Of a stretch of 64,000 nucleotides of DNA, positions 42,448 through 53,149 are shown piece after piece. The notes under the pieces were generated by a model, which was not told where the DNA came from, searched no databases, and saw only the letters and a list, made by a program, of their open reading frames with translations. Each line of letters opens with the position of its first letter. The stretch's first letter is position 1. The DNA is taken from positions 5,952,001 to 6,016,000 of the forward strand of contig NZ_PJMX01000001.1 of assembly GCF_002846415.1 (NCBI RefSeq), read 5' to 3'. Position numbers and translations under genes: made by a program. This stretch comes from Streptomyces sp. TLI_146. GTDB taxonomy: Bacteria > Actinomycetota > Actinomycetes > Streptomycetales > Streptomycetaceae.

Positions 42448-42951
42448 CGCCGGGCCCTGGTGGATGTCGTCGGTCAGGACGACGTGTCCCTCGTACGTGT
42501 ACTGGTACATCAGCGCGTCGGCGATCGGGCGCCCGGTCGGGCGCGGCGGCAGATGCGCGAAGTCGGCGTCCTTGAGGGCGGTGCGGAGCCTGGCCAGGGC
42601 GTCGGGCGTCAGCGTCCCGGTGGTGGTCTTCCCGTCCCGGCTCGTCGAGGTGTACGAGCCGTCCTCCTTGACCACCAGCTCGTTGTGGAGCCCCGCGAAC
42701 CCGCCGCTCACCACCATCTTGAGCAGCTGCGCGTGCTGGGCGGGCGGCGTGGGCGTGGCGCTCTCCGGCGAGCTGGGCGGCGGCGAACTCGGCGGCGGGG
42801 TCTGCGCGCTCAGGGTGCCGCTCGGCGCCGGGGCGGTCGACTTGGAGGCGCCGTCCGCCGGGGAGCTCGTGGAGTCGCAGGCCGTCGCCGCGAGCAAGGT
42901 GACGAGCAGCAGCGCTCCGGTCGTCGTCCAGGTCCTGCCCGTGTGGCTCAT
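42406..42951 (-). CDS. Secreted lipoprotein, unknown function
   Basis: 181 residues from ATG 42951, whose ATGA overlaps the upstream GNAT stop. The signal sequence TTTGALLLVTLLAATACDST has a lipobox-like ATAC with a Cys anchor. A Ser/Pro-rich linker (TPPPSSPPPSSPES) follows, then a globular domain with LLKMVVSGGFAGLHNELVVK, YTSTSRDGKTTTGTLTPDAL and an ADALMYQYTYEGHVVLTDD strand pair. This resembles a protealysin-inhibitor-like or other small secreted beta domain, but I cannot name it firmly. It is convergent with the rhomboid-like gene. Confidence 0.72.
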   Translation of the reverse strand: MSHTGRTWTTTGALLLVTLLAATACDSTSSPADGASKSTAPAPSGTLSAQTPPPSSPPPSSPESATPTPPAQHAQLLKMVVSGGFAGLHNELVVKEDGSYTSTSRDGKTTTGTLTPDALARLRTALKDADFAHLPPRPTGRPIADALMYQYTYEGHVVLTDDIHQGPALRNVRAQLPVGYR

Positions 42952-43604
42952 GCAGCCGAGGATGCCGGATCGGTGGGAGCGAAGTACAGGCTCGCCATCG
43001 GCGAATGCGTCGTCCAGCCGAGCGATGTGTACAGCGCCTGCCCGTCGGGGGTGCCCACCAGGACGCCGGTGGTGGCGCCCGCCGCGTGCGCGCCGCTCTG
43101 GAGCGTGCGCATGACCAGGCTCGCGAGCCCGCGGCGCCGGTGCTCGGGCGACGTCTCGATCTGGTCGGCCACGGCGGTCGCGCCGGTGGGGGCGATCTGG
43201 CCGCGCGCGGCGAAGTGGCCCGCCTCGGTGCGCACCAGGACGCGCAGCACGCCGCCGGTGGTCCAGCGGGTCAGCGTGTAACCGGCCGGGACCTCGGCGG
43301 GGGCCGGGGCCAGCGGCACCGTCATCAGGAAGCCGGGCTCGTCGCTGTGCCAGCCGGGGCCGAGCCACGGCCGGACCGTGTCGCCTTCCGCGAAGAGCTT
43401 CAGCCAGGTGCCGGGCGCGGTGGTCGCCTCGACCAGCTTGCGCACCGAGGCCTCGTCGGGCTCGGGCAGGACGTGCCGGGAGACCTGCTTGACCTGGCCG
43501 ACGTCGATGGTCCAGCCCCAGGGCTCGGCGACCGGCGCCGCCGCGCCGCGCGACACGACCCACCCCTTGGTCCAGGCCTCGACGAGCTCCGGTACGGATT
43601 CCAT
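42948..43604 (-). CDS. GNAT family N-acetyltransferase
   Basis: 218 residues from ATG 43604 (MESVPELVEAWTKGWVV). The C-terminal half holds the acetyl-CoA motif: AVADQIETSPEHRRRGLASL with the RRRGLA loop, then ALYTSLGWTTHSPMASLYF. The N-terminal half is a second, degenerate GNAT-like part. It is the first gene of a two-gene operon with the lipoprotein, divergent from lon. Substrate is unknown. Confidence 0.82.
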   Translation of the reverse strand: MESVPELVEAWTKGWVVSRGAAAPVAEPWGWTIDVGQVKQVSRHVLPEPDEASVRKLVEATTAPGTWLKLFAEGDTVRPWLGPGWHSDEPGFLMTVPLAPAPAEVPAGYTLTRWTTGGVLRVLVRTEAGHFAARGQIAPTGATAVADQIETSPEHRRRGLASLVMRTLQSGAHAAGATTGVLVGTPDGQALYTSLGWTTHSPMASLYFAPTDPASSAA

Positions 43605-43622
43605 GGCTGTCCTCCCCGTAAT

Positions 43623-43659
43623 AGCGATAGAGCCGATGTGAGTAATAGTCCCTATCGCT
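43623..43659. promoter_or_regulatory. Inverted repeat in the GNAT-lon divergent region
   Basis: AGCGATAG (43623-43630) and CTATCGCT (43652-43659) are perfect inverted repeats 21 bases apart, just upstream of the GNAT start at 43604. The distance of about two and a half helical turns may fit a dimer operator overlapping the GNAT promoter. Confidence 0.4.
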
Positions 43660-43728
43660 CTACGACTCTTACAAGAGGTGATCGCTCAGAGCGAACAGCC
43701 GGTGGGGAACATTCCTTGGCTCACATGC

Positions 43729-43749
43729 ATTGAGTCGGCATAGCTCAAC
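43729..43749 (+). promoter_or_regulatory. HAIR-type HspR operator upstream of lon
   Basis: ATTGAGT, seven bases, GCTCAAC matches 11 of 14 arm positions of the HAIR consensus (CTTGAGT-N7-ACTCAAG), with the TTGAGT core intact and one mismatch in the facing ACTCAA core. It lies 21 bases before the lon start. HspR control of lon is established in Streptomyces, so the assignment is well founded despite the outer mismatches. Confidence 0.75.
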
Positions 43750-43770
43750 TTGACTGCCGAAGGGGAGATC

Positions 43771-46182
<2,412 letters not shown>

Positions 46183-46201
46183 CGGCCGGTTTGGCCCGGT
46201 G

Positions 46202-46305
46202 TTCGTCTGCGGCCCGTGGTGGGTTGCTCGCGCAGTTCCCCGCGCCCCTAGGTATTTAGGGGCGCGGGGAACTGCGCGCTCAGCCACCCACGGTCCGCAG
46301 ACGAA
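46202..46305. repeat. 104-bp inverted repeat / terminator after lon (dispersed family, copy A)
   Basis: Outer arms TTCGTCTGCGG (46202-46212) and CCGCAGACGAA (46295-46305) enclose a 21-bp perfect inner stem (46230-46250 with 46257-46277, core GTTCCCCGCGCCCC). Middle parts pair imperfectly. It separates lon from the convergent lipoprotein protease gene and can end transcription both ways. Related copies occur at 58753-58966 and, in part, 51911-51961. Confidence 0.82.
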
Positions 46306-46317
46306 GCACTCCCCGCA

Positions 46318-47112
46318 CTACGCTCGCACCGCCCGCTCGTACAGCCCCCGCGCATGCGAGTCGAACAGCACCGCCGTCGACGCCACATCCGTGTCGCCGC
46401 CGCTCAGCACCCCGATGAGGCGGCCGCGGTGGTCCGGCCCCCGGTAGTCCGCCAGCCACGGGCTGCCGCTGGTGCCCGTCCAGAACCCGGCGCAGTCGAT
46501 CCGTACGTCGCTCGCCAGATCGGGGTCCGGGCGGGTGTCGGTGGTGCAGGCGATGGGCCGGTTCTCCGGGTTGTGGTCCTCGTCCGGATAGCCGAAGACG
46601 GTCACCCGGCGCCGCGGCCCCGAGCTCCAGTCGGGCTGGGCCGCGCCCACCACGCTTTGCACGCTGCGGCCCCGGGCGTCCGGCTCCAGGGTCAGGAAGG
46701 CGTAGTCGAAGGAGTCGTCGCCGTCCCCGGACCACCGCTCGTCGGTCTGGACGGCTCTGACCTTCCAGGTCCCGTACGGGTACGAGCCCTTGACCGCGCC
46801 GGAGAAGCCGGGCGCGAACGCCATCGAGCCCGCCGTCCCGGCGTCCGCGCAGTGCGCGGCGGTGGCGACGACGTTGCCCTTGGGGCTGGCGACGACGCTG
46901 GCCGTGCACCAGTGCCTGTCGCCGTCGACCAGCACGCCCACGGACGGCAGCCCGGACGTCGCGGCGGCGGACGACTGCGGAGCGGGCGCGGGCGGCACCT
47001 CGTCGGGCCGGTCCTGCTGGGGCGCCGACGCGGCCGACGACCAGCCGCACCCCGTGACCAGGGCCAGCATCCCCGCGGCGGACACCCGCCCCACCCTTCG
47101 CAGCACGCGCAT
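46318..47112 (-). CDS. Trypsin-like serine protease, lipoprotein
   Basis: 264 residues from ATG 47112 (MRVLRRVGRVSAAGMLALV); an alternative ATG at 47121 adds three residues. The lipobox is LVTGC. The catalytic triad is visible: His in VATAAHCAD, Asp in SFDYAFLTL and Ser in FWTGTSGSPWL. A Pro/Ala-rich linker follows the anchor Cys. The protein is predicted to sit on the outer face of the membrane. It lies downstream of the GH25 lysozyme's terminator-separated partner and is convergent with lon. Confidence 0.85.
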   Translation of the reverse strand: MRVLRRVGRVSAAGMLALVTGCGWSSAASAPQQDRPDEVPPAPAPQSSAAATSGLPSVGVLVDGDRHWCTASVVASPKGNVVATAAHCADAGTAGSMAFAPGFSGAVKGSYPYGTWKVRAVQTDERWSGDGDDSFDYAFLTLEPDARGRSVQSVVGAAQPDWSSGPRRRVTVFGYPDEDHNPENRPIACTTDTRPDPDLASDVRIDCAGFWTGTSGSPWLADYRGPDHRGRLIGVLSGGDTDVASTAVLFDSHARGLYERAVRA

Positions 47113-47151
47113 GGAGACCATCCTGTCGTATGACGGGACGCGGCGCGGTGA

Positions 47152-47183
47152 GGCCCCCGGAGCGCGTCGGCGCGCCGGGGGCC
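47152..47183 (-). terminator. Terminator after the GH25 lysozyme gene
   Basis: GGCCCCCGG (47152-47160) pairs with CCGGGGGCC (47175-47183) across a 14-base GC-rich loop, just after the leftward lysozyme stop. Confidence 0.65.
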
Positions 47184-47191
47184 GTGGCGTA

Positions 47192-48016
47192 CTAGCCGTT
47201 GGCCAGTGCCTGGAGCCGGTCGTAGGCGCCGTTGAACTTCGAGTGGTCGCCGACGGTCGGGCCCGACGATGTGTACTGCCACATCGTGTAGTAGCCCCAG
47301 CCGGCCGGAAGGGTGCCCGGGTCGGTGTTGTAGCGGGCGATCCACAGCGGGTTGGTGGAGCCGAAGGCGGCCGAGTTGCCGGTGCACTGGGTCCACCAGC
47401 TGGTGGCGGTGTAGATGACCGCGTCACGGCCGGTGCGGGCCCGGTACTGGTTCACGAAGTCGCGGATCCAGTTGACCATCCCGGCCTGGGAGAGCCCGTA
47501 GCAGGCGGCGCCGTACGGGTTCCACTCGATGTCGAGCGCGCCCGGCAGCGTACGGCCGTCGCGCGACCAGCCGCCGCCGTGGTCCACGAAGTAGTTGGCC
47601 TGGGTCGCGCCGCTCGTGGTGTCCGGCGTCGCGAAGTGGTACGCGCCGCGGATCATGCCGACGTTGTACGAGCCGTTGTACTGCTGCGCGAAGTACGGGT
47701 TGGTGTAGTACGTGCCCTCGGTGGCCTTGACGTAGGCCCACTTCACCCCGCTGTTCCACAGGGTGCTCCAGGCGACGTTGCCGTTGTGGCTGCTGGTGTC
47801 GACGCCCTCCGTCTGGACGGCGCGGGTGGAGCGGGGCGGGCCGCCGGTGCCGTCGTGCGCGGCCACGCCCATGCCCATGGTGGCGGAGCCACGGGCGGGG
47901 GTCTGGGCCGCGCCGGAGATGCCGGGGGCGGTGAGGAGGAGGGCGAGGGCCGAGAGGAGGATTCCGGCCGCGGCGAGGGGACCGCGGCGGGCCGTTCCGG
48001 GTCTGTGCACGGGCAT
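47192..48016 (-). CDS. Secreted GH25 lysozyme (1,4-beta-N-acetylmuramidase)
   Basis: 274 residues from ATG 48016 (MPVHRPGTARRG) with GGAGG upstream. The signal sequence has RRGPLAAAGILLSALALLL and cleavage near SGAAQ. The catalytic domain (about 80-274) starts EGVDTSSHNGNVAWSTLW, contains the acidic pair in GALDIEWNPYG, and ends MWQYTSSGPTVGDHSKFNG, all GH25 landmarks. It cleaves peptidoglycan glycan strands outside the cell. Two GACATGTC palindromes lie 46 bases upstream. Confidence 0.92.
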   Translation of the reverse strand: MPVHRPGTARRGPLAAAGILLSALALLLTAPGISGAAQTPARGSATMGMGVAAHDGTGGPPRSTRAVQTEGVDTSSHNGNVAWSTLWNSGVKWAYVKATEGTYYTNPYFAQQYNGSYNVGMIRGAYHFATPDTTSGATQANYFVDHGGGWSRDGRTLPGALDIEWNPYGAACYGLSQAGMVNWIRDFVNQYRARTGRDAVIYTATSWWTQCTGNSAAFGSTNPLWIARYNTDPGTLPAGWGYYTMWQYTSSGPTVGDHSKFNGAYDRLQALANG

Positions 48017-48061
48017 TGCGTGCCTCCGAAAGGCGTGGGTGGGGGGACGTGCCGGGGAATC

Positions 48062-48083
48062 GACATGTCGTTGTGGACATGTC
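48062..48083. promoter_or_regulatory. Paired GACATGTC palindromes upstream of lysozyme
   Basis: GACATGTC at 48062-48069 and again at 48076-48083, 14 bases apart centre to centre, within the 439-base divergent gap 48017-48455. They are placed to control the leftward lysozyme promoter. The rest of the gap shows no gene or strong hairpin. Confidence 0.5.
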
Positions 48084-48455
48084 ATACGGGAAAAGCTACG
48101 CACGTAGACCGTGACGCGAAAGAGGTTCCGGAACTGTCATTGGCCCAGGCCTCTGGCAGGACGACGGAGGCCGGTGCGAGCTGCGCCGACCACGCGTCGC
48201 TGCAAATAACTTTCAGCCGTGGGCAGTTGGCGGTCCGCCGGCCGCTCCCGCCGTGCCGCCCGCCTCCCCGTCCGGTCCGCCGGGTCGCATTCGCGCCAAA
48301 GTCCTCATGTCAACTCACATGCCCCATTGAGGAGTTCATGCCCCACAGGCTTGCATGGTCATGACCAGTCGGCGCCCACCGGCGCCACCGGCCTCCCCTG
48401 TGCGGCCGACGCCGTTCGCGGGAGGCACCTCGCAACGGCCCGTGGAGGAAAGACC

Positions 48456-51320
48456 TTGCACAAGCCCAGAGCAGGCAGAGCCGGAGCAAGCACCACCCGG
48501 GGGAGCAGGACGGGCGCGGGGGTGGCCGCGTTCCTGGGGGCCGCCGCCCTCCTCGCCACCGCGGTACCGGCGGCCCACGCCGCGCCACGGACGCAGACGC
48601 CGGCCGCCGACGTCGTGCCCGGCAGCGGCACCGAGACCCCCGCCCTCGTCGACGGCCTCCACGAGAGCGCCGACGCCAAGGCGGCGCCCGCCGACGCGGC
48701 CCGTAGCCACCTCGCCGCCAAGGAGAGCCGCTACCGGATAGCCGACCCCGGCCGCGACCTCACCCCCGTACAGACGCTGAAGCAGGGCGCGGACGAGACC
48801 GTACGGCTTCAGCAGAAGCACCATGGCGTCGAGGTGCTCGGCGGCCAGTACGTGGTGCGGATGGAGAAGAAGGACGGCAAGCGCGTCGTCACCGGCACCT
48901 CCGGCAAGTACTTCACCGGTCTGACCGCCGGCACCCGGGCGACCGTCGCCGAGGACGTCGCCGTGCGCCGGGCCGTCACCTCGGTCGCCGCCCGCATCGG
49001 CGGCGCCACCCTCGGCAAGAAGGACGTCCAGCCCGCCGAGGGCGCGAAGACGAAGGCGGCCGCCGCCCTCAGCGGCAAGGCGGGCGGCCTGGTCGTCGTC
49101 CCCAAGGGCGCGGGCATCCTCACCTACCGCGTCACCGTGCGCGGCACCGACACCGCCACCGGCAGGCCGGTCCTCCAGGACGTGTACGTCGACGCGCACG
49201 CGGGCTTCCCGGTACTCCAGTACAGCCTGATCAAGACGATCACCGCGCCGAAGCCCGCGGACGGGGCCGCGAAGCCCACCGCCGCGAAGCCCGCCGCCGC
49301 GCGGCAGGCGCCCGCCGCCACCACCCACCCCGGCACCAGCGGCACCGGCGTCAAGTACAGCGGCGAGCAGGTCCCGCTGGACATCTACTTCGACGAGGCG
49401 GCCAAGCAGTACAGCCTCGTCGACTACGCGCGGATGGCCACCACCAGCAAGAACACCCTGCACACCTGGGACGCGCGCGCGGTCGACGTCGACGACGCCT
49501 CGGGCCGCTGGCCGGCCGGGCTCAAGGAGTTCACCAACGCGGCCCCCGACTACAGCGGCGACGCCACCGCCGCGGGCGCGGTCGACGCCCACTGGGCGGC
49601 CGGGCAGGTCTACGACTACTACAAGAAGGTGCACGGCCGCGACAGCCTGGACGGGCGCGGCATGACCATCAACTCGCTGGTCGGTGTGACGTACGCGGGC
49701 GGCCCGTTCGTCAACGCCTTCTGGGACGGCCAGAAGATGGTGTACGGCGCCGGGGACGAGCAGTACAAGACGCTCTCCGCCGACCTCGACGTCGTCGGCC
49801 ACGAGATGACCCACGGCGTGGTCGAGAACACCGCGAACCTCGTCTACGCGGGCCAGTCCGGCGCCCTCAACGAGGCGCTCGCGGACTACTTCGGCAACGC
49901 CATCGACGTCACCGCCGGCGGTACGAAGATGGACGACCCGGACTCCGGGCTCCTCGGCGAGAACCTGTGCCGCACCGCCAAGCCGCGCGAGTGCGCCTTC
50001 CGCGACCTCAACGACGGCCGCACCACGGCCAAGGACTACCTCGGCGTCACCTTCGGCACCGACAACGGCGGCGTCCACCTCAACTCGACCATCATCTCGG
50101 GCGCCCTGTGGGACATCCGCCAGGACCTCGACCCGAAGGACCCCTTCCTCGCGGACCGGCTGGTCTACAAGGCGCTCTCCACGTACATGACCCCGCTGGA
50201 CGGCTACACCGACGCCCGCAACGCGGTCGTCGCGGCCGCCAAGGACCTGGGGCTGTCGGCGAAGCAGCAGAACGTCGTCAAGCGGTCGTTCAACGCCCAC
50301 GGCATCGTGCCCGGCTGGGAGAACGCCATCGGCGTCGACTCCGACCGCCTCTTCGGCAAGCTCAACATCGCCGGTACGGGAACGGCCGCGGGCGGCGGCT
50401 GGTGGGCCACGTCCAAGTCCAACGACGACGGCAGCGAGGCCTACTCGGTCTACGCCGGGCGCGTCGACGGAAAGGGCACGCCCAAGCTGATCAGCCCCAA
50501 CGACGGCCGCTACCACGTGTATCCGGCCACCGACGGCAAGACGGTGGTGTGGGCCGCGTTCGGCACGTCCAGCCTCGACATCCTCTCCCGCCCGATCGCG
50601 GGCGGCCCGATCAAGACGCTGTACACCTCGTACACCAACGTCCAGAACCTGCACGTCGAGAACGGCACGGTGGTCTTCGAGTCCTTCGACCCGTTCGGCG
50701 GGCGGCACGTCGGCTTCCTCAAGCCCGGCGACCGCGAGCCCACCTGGGTGGACGGCGGCCGCTACGAGCTCGGCACCGGACTGCCCTCGCTGAAGAACGG
50801 CAGGATCGCGTACGCCAAGCTCTACCCGGGCGCGACCGACTACCGGATCGGCACCGAGACGTACGACATCGCCACGGGCAAGACCCAGCTCGCCCAGCAG
50901 CTCGGTGAGCCGCAGGGGATCGGCCAGACCGGCATCACCGGCAAGAACGTGTTCTGGCTGGTCGACGAGAACCCGGCCGACCAGGGACAGATGGCGGTGC
51001 GCCGGTCCACCCTGGAGGGCACCGGCACGGTGGACATCAGCGCCGAGTCCGGCCCCGGCGCGCTGATCCCGTTCGACCTGACGGCGTCGGACGACGCGGT
51101 CACGGTGAACACCCTGCTGCCGGACACCCAGTACCGCAATGAGACCCTGCCCAAGCTGTGGCAGCTCAGCGCCGACGGCACCCGCAGGGAGCGCCTCTCC
51201 TGCAACCGCGGCGAGCAGCTGTACCCGTCCGCCGCGGGCGGCCGCCAGGTCGTCTGGCTGGACGGCACCACCGGCTGGACGGACCTGGTCACCCGGGAGC
51301 GGCCGGCCGGCACCTGCTGA
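48456..51320 (+). CDS. Secreted M4 (thermolysin-like) metalloprotease with C-terminal beta extension
   Basis: 954 residues if TTG 48456 is the start (M-HKPRAGRAGASTTRGSR), which has GGAGGAAAG upstream; the open frame back to 48219 lacks one. Signal peptide: GAGVAAFLGAAALLATAVPA. A propeptide region (about 60-320) includes the FTP-like VRLQQKHHGVEVLGGQYVV and PepSY-like strands. The catalytic domain has H449-E-M-T-H453, Glu473 in NEALAD and a late GVHLNSTIISGALW helix. Residues about 627-954 are added beta repeats resembling a TolB-like propeller (YHVYPATDGKTVVWAAF, NGTVVFESFDPFGGRHVGFL). Likely nutrient scavenging. Confidence 0.9.
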   Translation: MHKPRAGRAGASTTRGSRTGAGVAAFLGAAALLATAVPAAHAAPRTQTPAADVVPGSGTETPALVDGLHESADAKAAPADAARSHLAAKESRYRIADPGRDLTPVQTLKQGADETVRLQQKHHGVEVLGGQYVVRMEKKDGKRVVTGTSGKYFTGLTAGTRATVAEDVAVRRAVTSVAARIGGATLGKKDVQPAEGAKTKAAAALSGKAGGLVVVPKGAGILTYRVTVRGTDTATGRPVLQDVYVDAHAGFPVLQYSLIKTITAPKPADGAAKPTAAKPAAARQAPAATTHPGTSGTGVKYSGEQVPLDIYFDEAAKQYSLVDYARMATTSKNTLHTWDARAVDVDDASGRWPAGLKEFTNAAPDYSGDATAAGAVDAHWAAGQVYDYYKKVHGRDSLDGRGMTINSLVGVTYAGGPFVNAFWDGQKMVYGAGDEQYKTLSADLDVVGHEMTHGVVENTANLVYAGQSGALNEALADYFGNAIDVTAGGTKMDDPDSGLLGENLCRTAKPRECAFRDLNDGRTTAKDYLGVTFGTDNGGVHLNSTIISGALWDIRQDLDPKDPFLADRLVYKALSTYMTPLDGYTDARNAVVAAAKDLGLSAKQQNVVKRSFNAHGIVPGWENAIGVDSDRLFGKLNIAGTGTAAGGGWWATSKSNDDGSEAYSVYAGRVDGKGTPKLISPNDGRYHVYPATDGKTVVWAAFGTSSLDILSRPIAGGPIKTLYTSYTNVQNLHVENGTVVFESFDPFGGRHVGFLKPGDREPTWVDGGRYELGTGLPSLKNGRIAYAKLYPGATDYRIGTETYDIATGKTQLAQQLGEPQGIGQTGITGKNVFWLVDENPADQGQMAVRRSTLEGTGTVDISAESGPGALIPFDLTASDDAVTVNTLLPDTQYRNETLPKLWQLSADGTRRERLSCNRGEQLYPSAAGGRQVVWLDGTTGWTDLVTRERPAGTC

Positions 51321-51361
51321 ATGCTGAATGGGCTCCCCGCATGACGCGTAATTGAGCCAAA

Positions 51362-51390
51362 GGGCCCCCGGTGCTCGGCGCCGGGGGCCC
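51362..51390 (+). terminator. Terminator after the M4 protease gene
   Basis: GGGCCCCCGG (51362-51371) pairs perfectly with 51381-51390 across nine bases, 42 bases after the stop. Confidence 0.78.
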
Positions 51391-51413
51391 CTGTCCACGG
51401 GGACTGGGAAATA

Positions 51414-51430
51414 CTGTCCCGTCGGGACAG
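51414..51430. promoter_or_regulatory. 17-bp palindromic operator of the MarR gene
   Basis: CTGTCCCGTCGGGACAG is a perfect palindrome around one central base. It lies 18 bases before the MarR start, the expected place for an autoregulatory MarR operator. Confidence 0.68.
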
Positions 51431-51448
51431 CGTGGGATGGGAGCTGAT

Positions 51449-51913
51449 GTGCACGGTCCGGACCAGGAGTTTCTCGCACTCGAACGCGAGCTGGCGGTGT
51501 TCCTGAGGCGTGCCCGGGCGTCGTCGGGCGAGATGGCCCGCGCGGTCCATCCGGAGCTGGAGGCCGCGGCCTACGGGCTCTTCGTGCGCCTGGAGGAGGG
51601 CGGCCCGCAGCGGGCCACCGAGCTCGCCGCGTACTTCGGCGTGGGCAAGGCGACCATGAGCCGCCAGCTGCGCGCCCTGGAGGACCTGGGCCTGGTGGCG
51701 CGCGAGCCGGACCCGGCCGACGGCCGCGCCTCGCTGGTCCGCCTCACCGAGGAGGGCCTGGCCCGCTTCCGCCGCGTCCGCGACGCCCGCCGCGCCCAGT
51801 ACGTCACCAAGCTGGCCGACTGGGACCGCAAGGAGATCGCGGAACTGGCGCGGCTGCTGCACCAGCTGAACGCGAGGGCGGACATGCAGGAACCGGGGAC
51901 GCAGCCCCGTTAG
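51449..51913 (+). CDS. MarR family transcriptional regulator
   Basis: 154 residues from GTG 51449 (M-HGPDQEFLALERELAVFL) with GGGAG upstream; an ATG at 51437 is the alternative. The winged helix reads GGPQRATELAAYFGVGKATM, then SRQLRALEDLGLVAREPDPA and a wing DGRASLVRLTEEG. N- and C-terminal helices form the dimer interface. It usually represses its own gene; the palindrome upstream supports that. No obvious target gene adjoins it; the convergent phosphatase gene is separate. Confidence 0.88.
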   Translation: MHGPDQEFLALERELAVFLRRARASSGEMARAVHPELEAAAYGLFVRLEEGGPQRATELAAYFGVGKATMSRQLRALEDLGLVAREPDPADGRASLVRLTEEGLARFRRVRDARRAQYVTKLADWDRKEIAELARLLHQLNARADMQEPGTQPR

Positions 51914-51961
51914 GGGCGCGGGGCGGTGACATTTGCGGCTCCGCCGCGCGGGCGCGCCCAG
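51911..51961. repeat. Partial copy of the dispersed palindromic repeat (copy B)
   Basis: TAGGGGCGCGGGG (51911-51923) matches the inner arm of copies A and C. Next, 51925-51961 is the reverse complement, with a few mismatches, of the GGGCGCGCCCGCGCGGCGGA block and following CCGCACATGTCAC segment in copy C. The unit sits between the convergent MarR and phosphatase genes, where it may act as terminator. Confidence 0.7.
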
Positions 51962-51985
51962 CCCCCACCGGCCCGCAGTCGCGAC

Positions 51986-52786
51986 TCAAAGCTCCACGTA
52001 CACGGCGGTGGCGTCATCGTGCGTCTTACTGCGCCGCAGATACGTACGGTCCACGTCACCCCGCTCAAGCTCCCGCACCCGGTCGATCAACCCCTGCGGC
52101 CCGGCCTTGCGCAGCAGAGAGAGACATCCAGCCCAGTCGCCCTCGCGAAACGTCTCGACCCACCGCGACGCCCCGTCCGACAGGGCGGCCAGCGCCCGTA
52201 CATCCCGTACGGGGGTGCGGCCCGTGACCGCCCGCGAGGCCACCGACGGGTCCGCGGCCGCCGTGAAGAACCCACCCTCCCGGTTACGGGCGACCGCGTC
52301 GGCCACCTCGTCCGACACCAGCGCGGACCGCGGCACCCGGTCGAGCCGGTCGTCCAGCACCGCCCGGACCACCCCGTCGGGCGACGAGAGAAGCAGCACG
52401 GAGTCGGACAGCACCAGATGCTCCACGACCTCCTCGTCCCAACGCGCCACGACCACCGTCGCCTGAGGCGTACGGGGGTGAGAAAGGTCACAGGTGCCGC
52501 GGTGGGCGTCGGCGGTGCGCCTGATGGACTCCGCGAGGATCGCGGTCAGCGGTATGTCGCGCCGCGAACCGGACAGTTCGGTCAGAGCGCCGCCGAGCCG
52601 CGCGGTGAACCAGGGCACGTCGTGCACACAGTCGCCGTTGCCCGGCGGCGGGGTCACCCCGTCGAGCACCACCAGCACCCCGCCCCGTCCGGCGGCGGGC
52701 AGCACGGTGGCGGCCCAGTCCTCGTTGGGGCGTGCGGGGTCACCGGGGGTCGTGGCGAGTTCGATGCGCATACGGCCAGTCTGCAC
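51986..52786 (-). CDS. PP2C-like protein phosphatase
   Basis: 266 residues from GTG 52786 (M-QTGRMRIELATTPGDPA), chosen because GGAGG lies just upstream; ATG 52771 is the alternative. Metal-binding signatures of PP2C phosphatases are visible in order: RPNEDWAAT, VLVVLDGVTPP, ALSDGASRW and THDDATAVYVEL. It would dephosphorylate Ser/Thr residues in the cytoplasm. There is no regulatory or membrane domain. It is divergent from the conservon across a 363-base gap that holds one dyad (53023-53051). Confidence 0.82.
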   Translation of the reverse strand: MQTGRMRIELATTPGDPARPNEDWAATVLPAAGRGGVLVVLDGVTPPPGNGDCVHDVPWFTARLGGALTELSGSRRDIPLTAILAESIRRTADAHRGTCDLSHPRTPQATVVVARWDEEVVEHLVLSDSVLLLSSPDGVVRAVLDDRLDRVPRSALVSDEVADAVARNREGGFFTAAADPSVASRAVTGRTPVRDVRALAALSDGASRWVETFREGDWAGCLSLLRKAGPQGLIDRVRELERGDVDRTYLRRSKTHDDATAVYVEL

Positions 52787-53022
52787 GACGCCTCCACGCG
52801 GCCTTCATGGCGGCCAATTGGCCTGGACCACCGGGCCGTCACGCGGCTCCGGCCGGGCCCGACGGCCCGTCGGGAAGCTGTGGGCGGGCATCCTGCCAAA
52901 GGCCGCGCGGAAGTTCCAACCGGCCTTCCGCGCGAGCGGTGGCGGCCATTCCGCGGGAGTTGATGGCCAACTCCCGAGTGTTGTTCACTCGTTCGGGTGG
53001 CGGAGTGGATGTTGCATGCCTC

Positions 53023-53051
53023 CTTCCGAAAACCACTGGAATGGTCGGAAG
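53023..53051. promoter_or_regulatory. Dyad in the phosphatase-conservon gap
   Basis: CTTCCGA (53023-53029) and TCGGAAG (53045-53051) are perfect 7-bp inverted arms across 15 bases, about 100 bases before cvnA. The rest of 52787-53149 shows no gene. Confidence 0.4.
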
Positions 53052-53149
53052 CCGTGCAGGGGTGGGAACGCGTCGCACACGACGCACAAGACGCATGACC
53101 GGTCGTCACCTCGGCTTCATGGGTGGACGAGTCAAGATTGAGAGCACCG

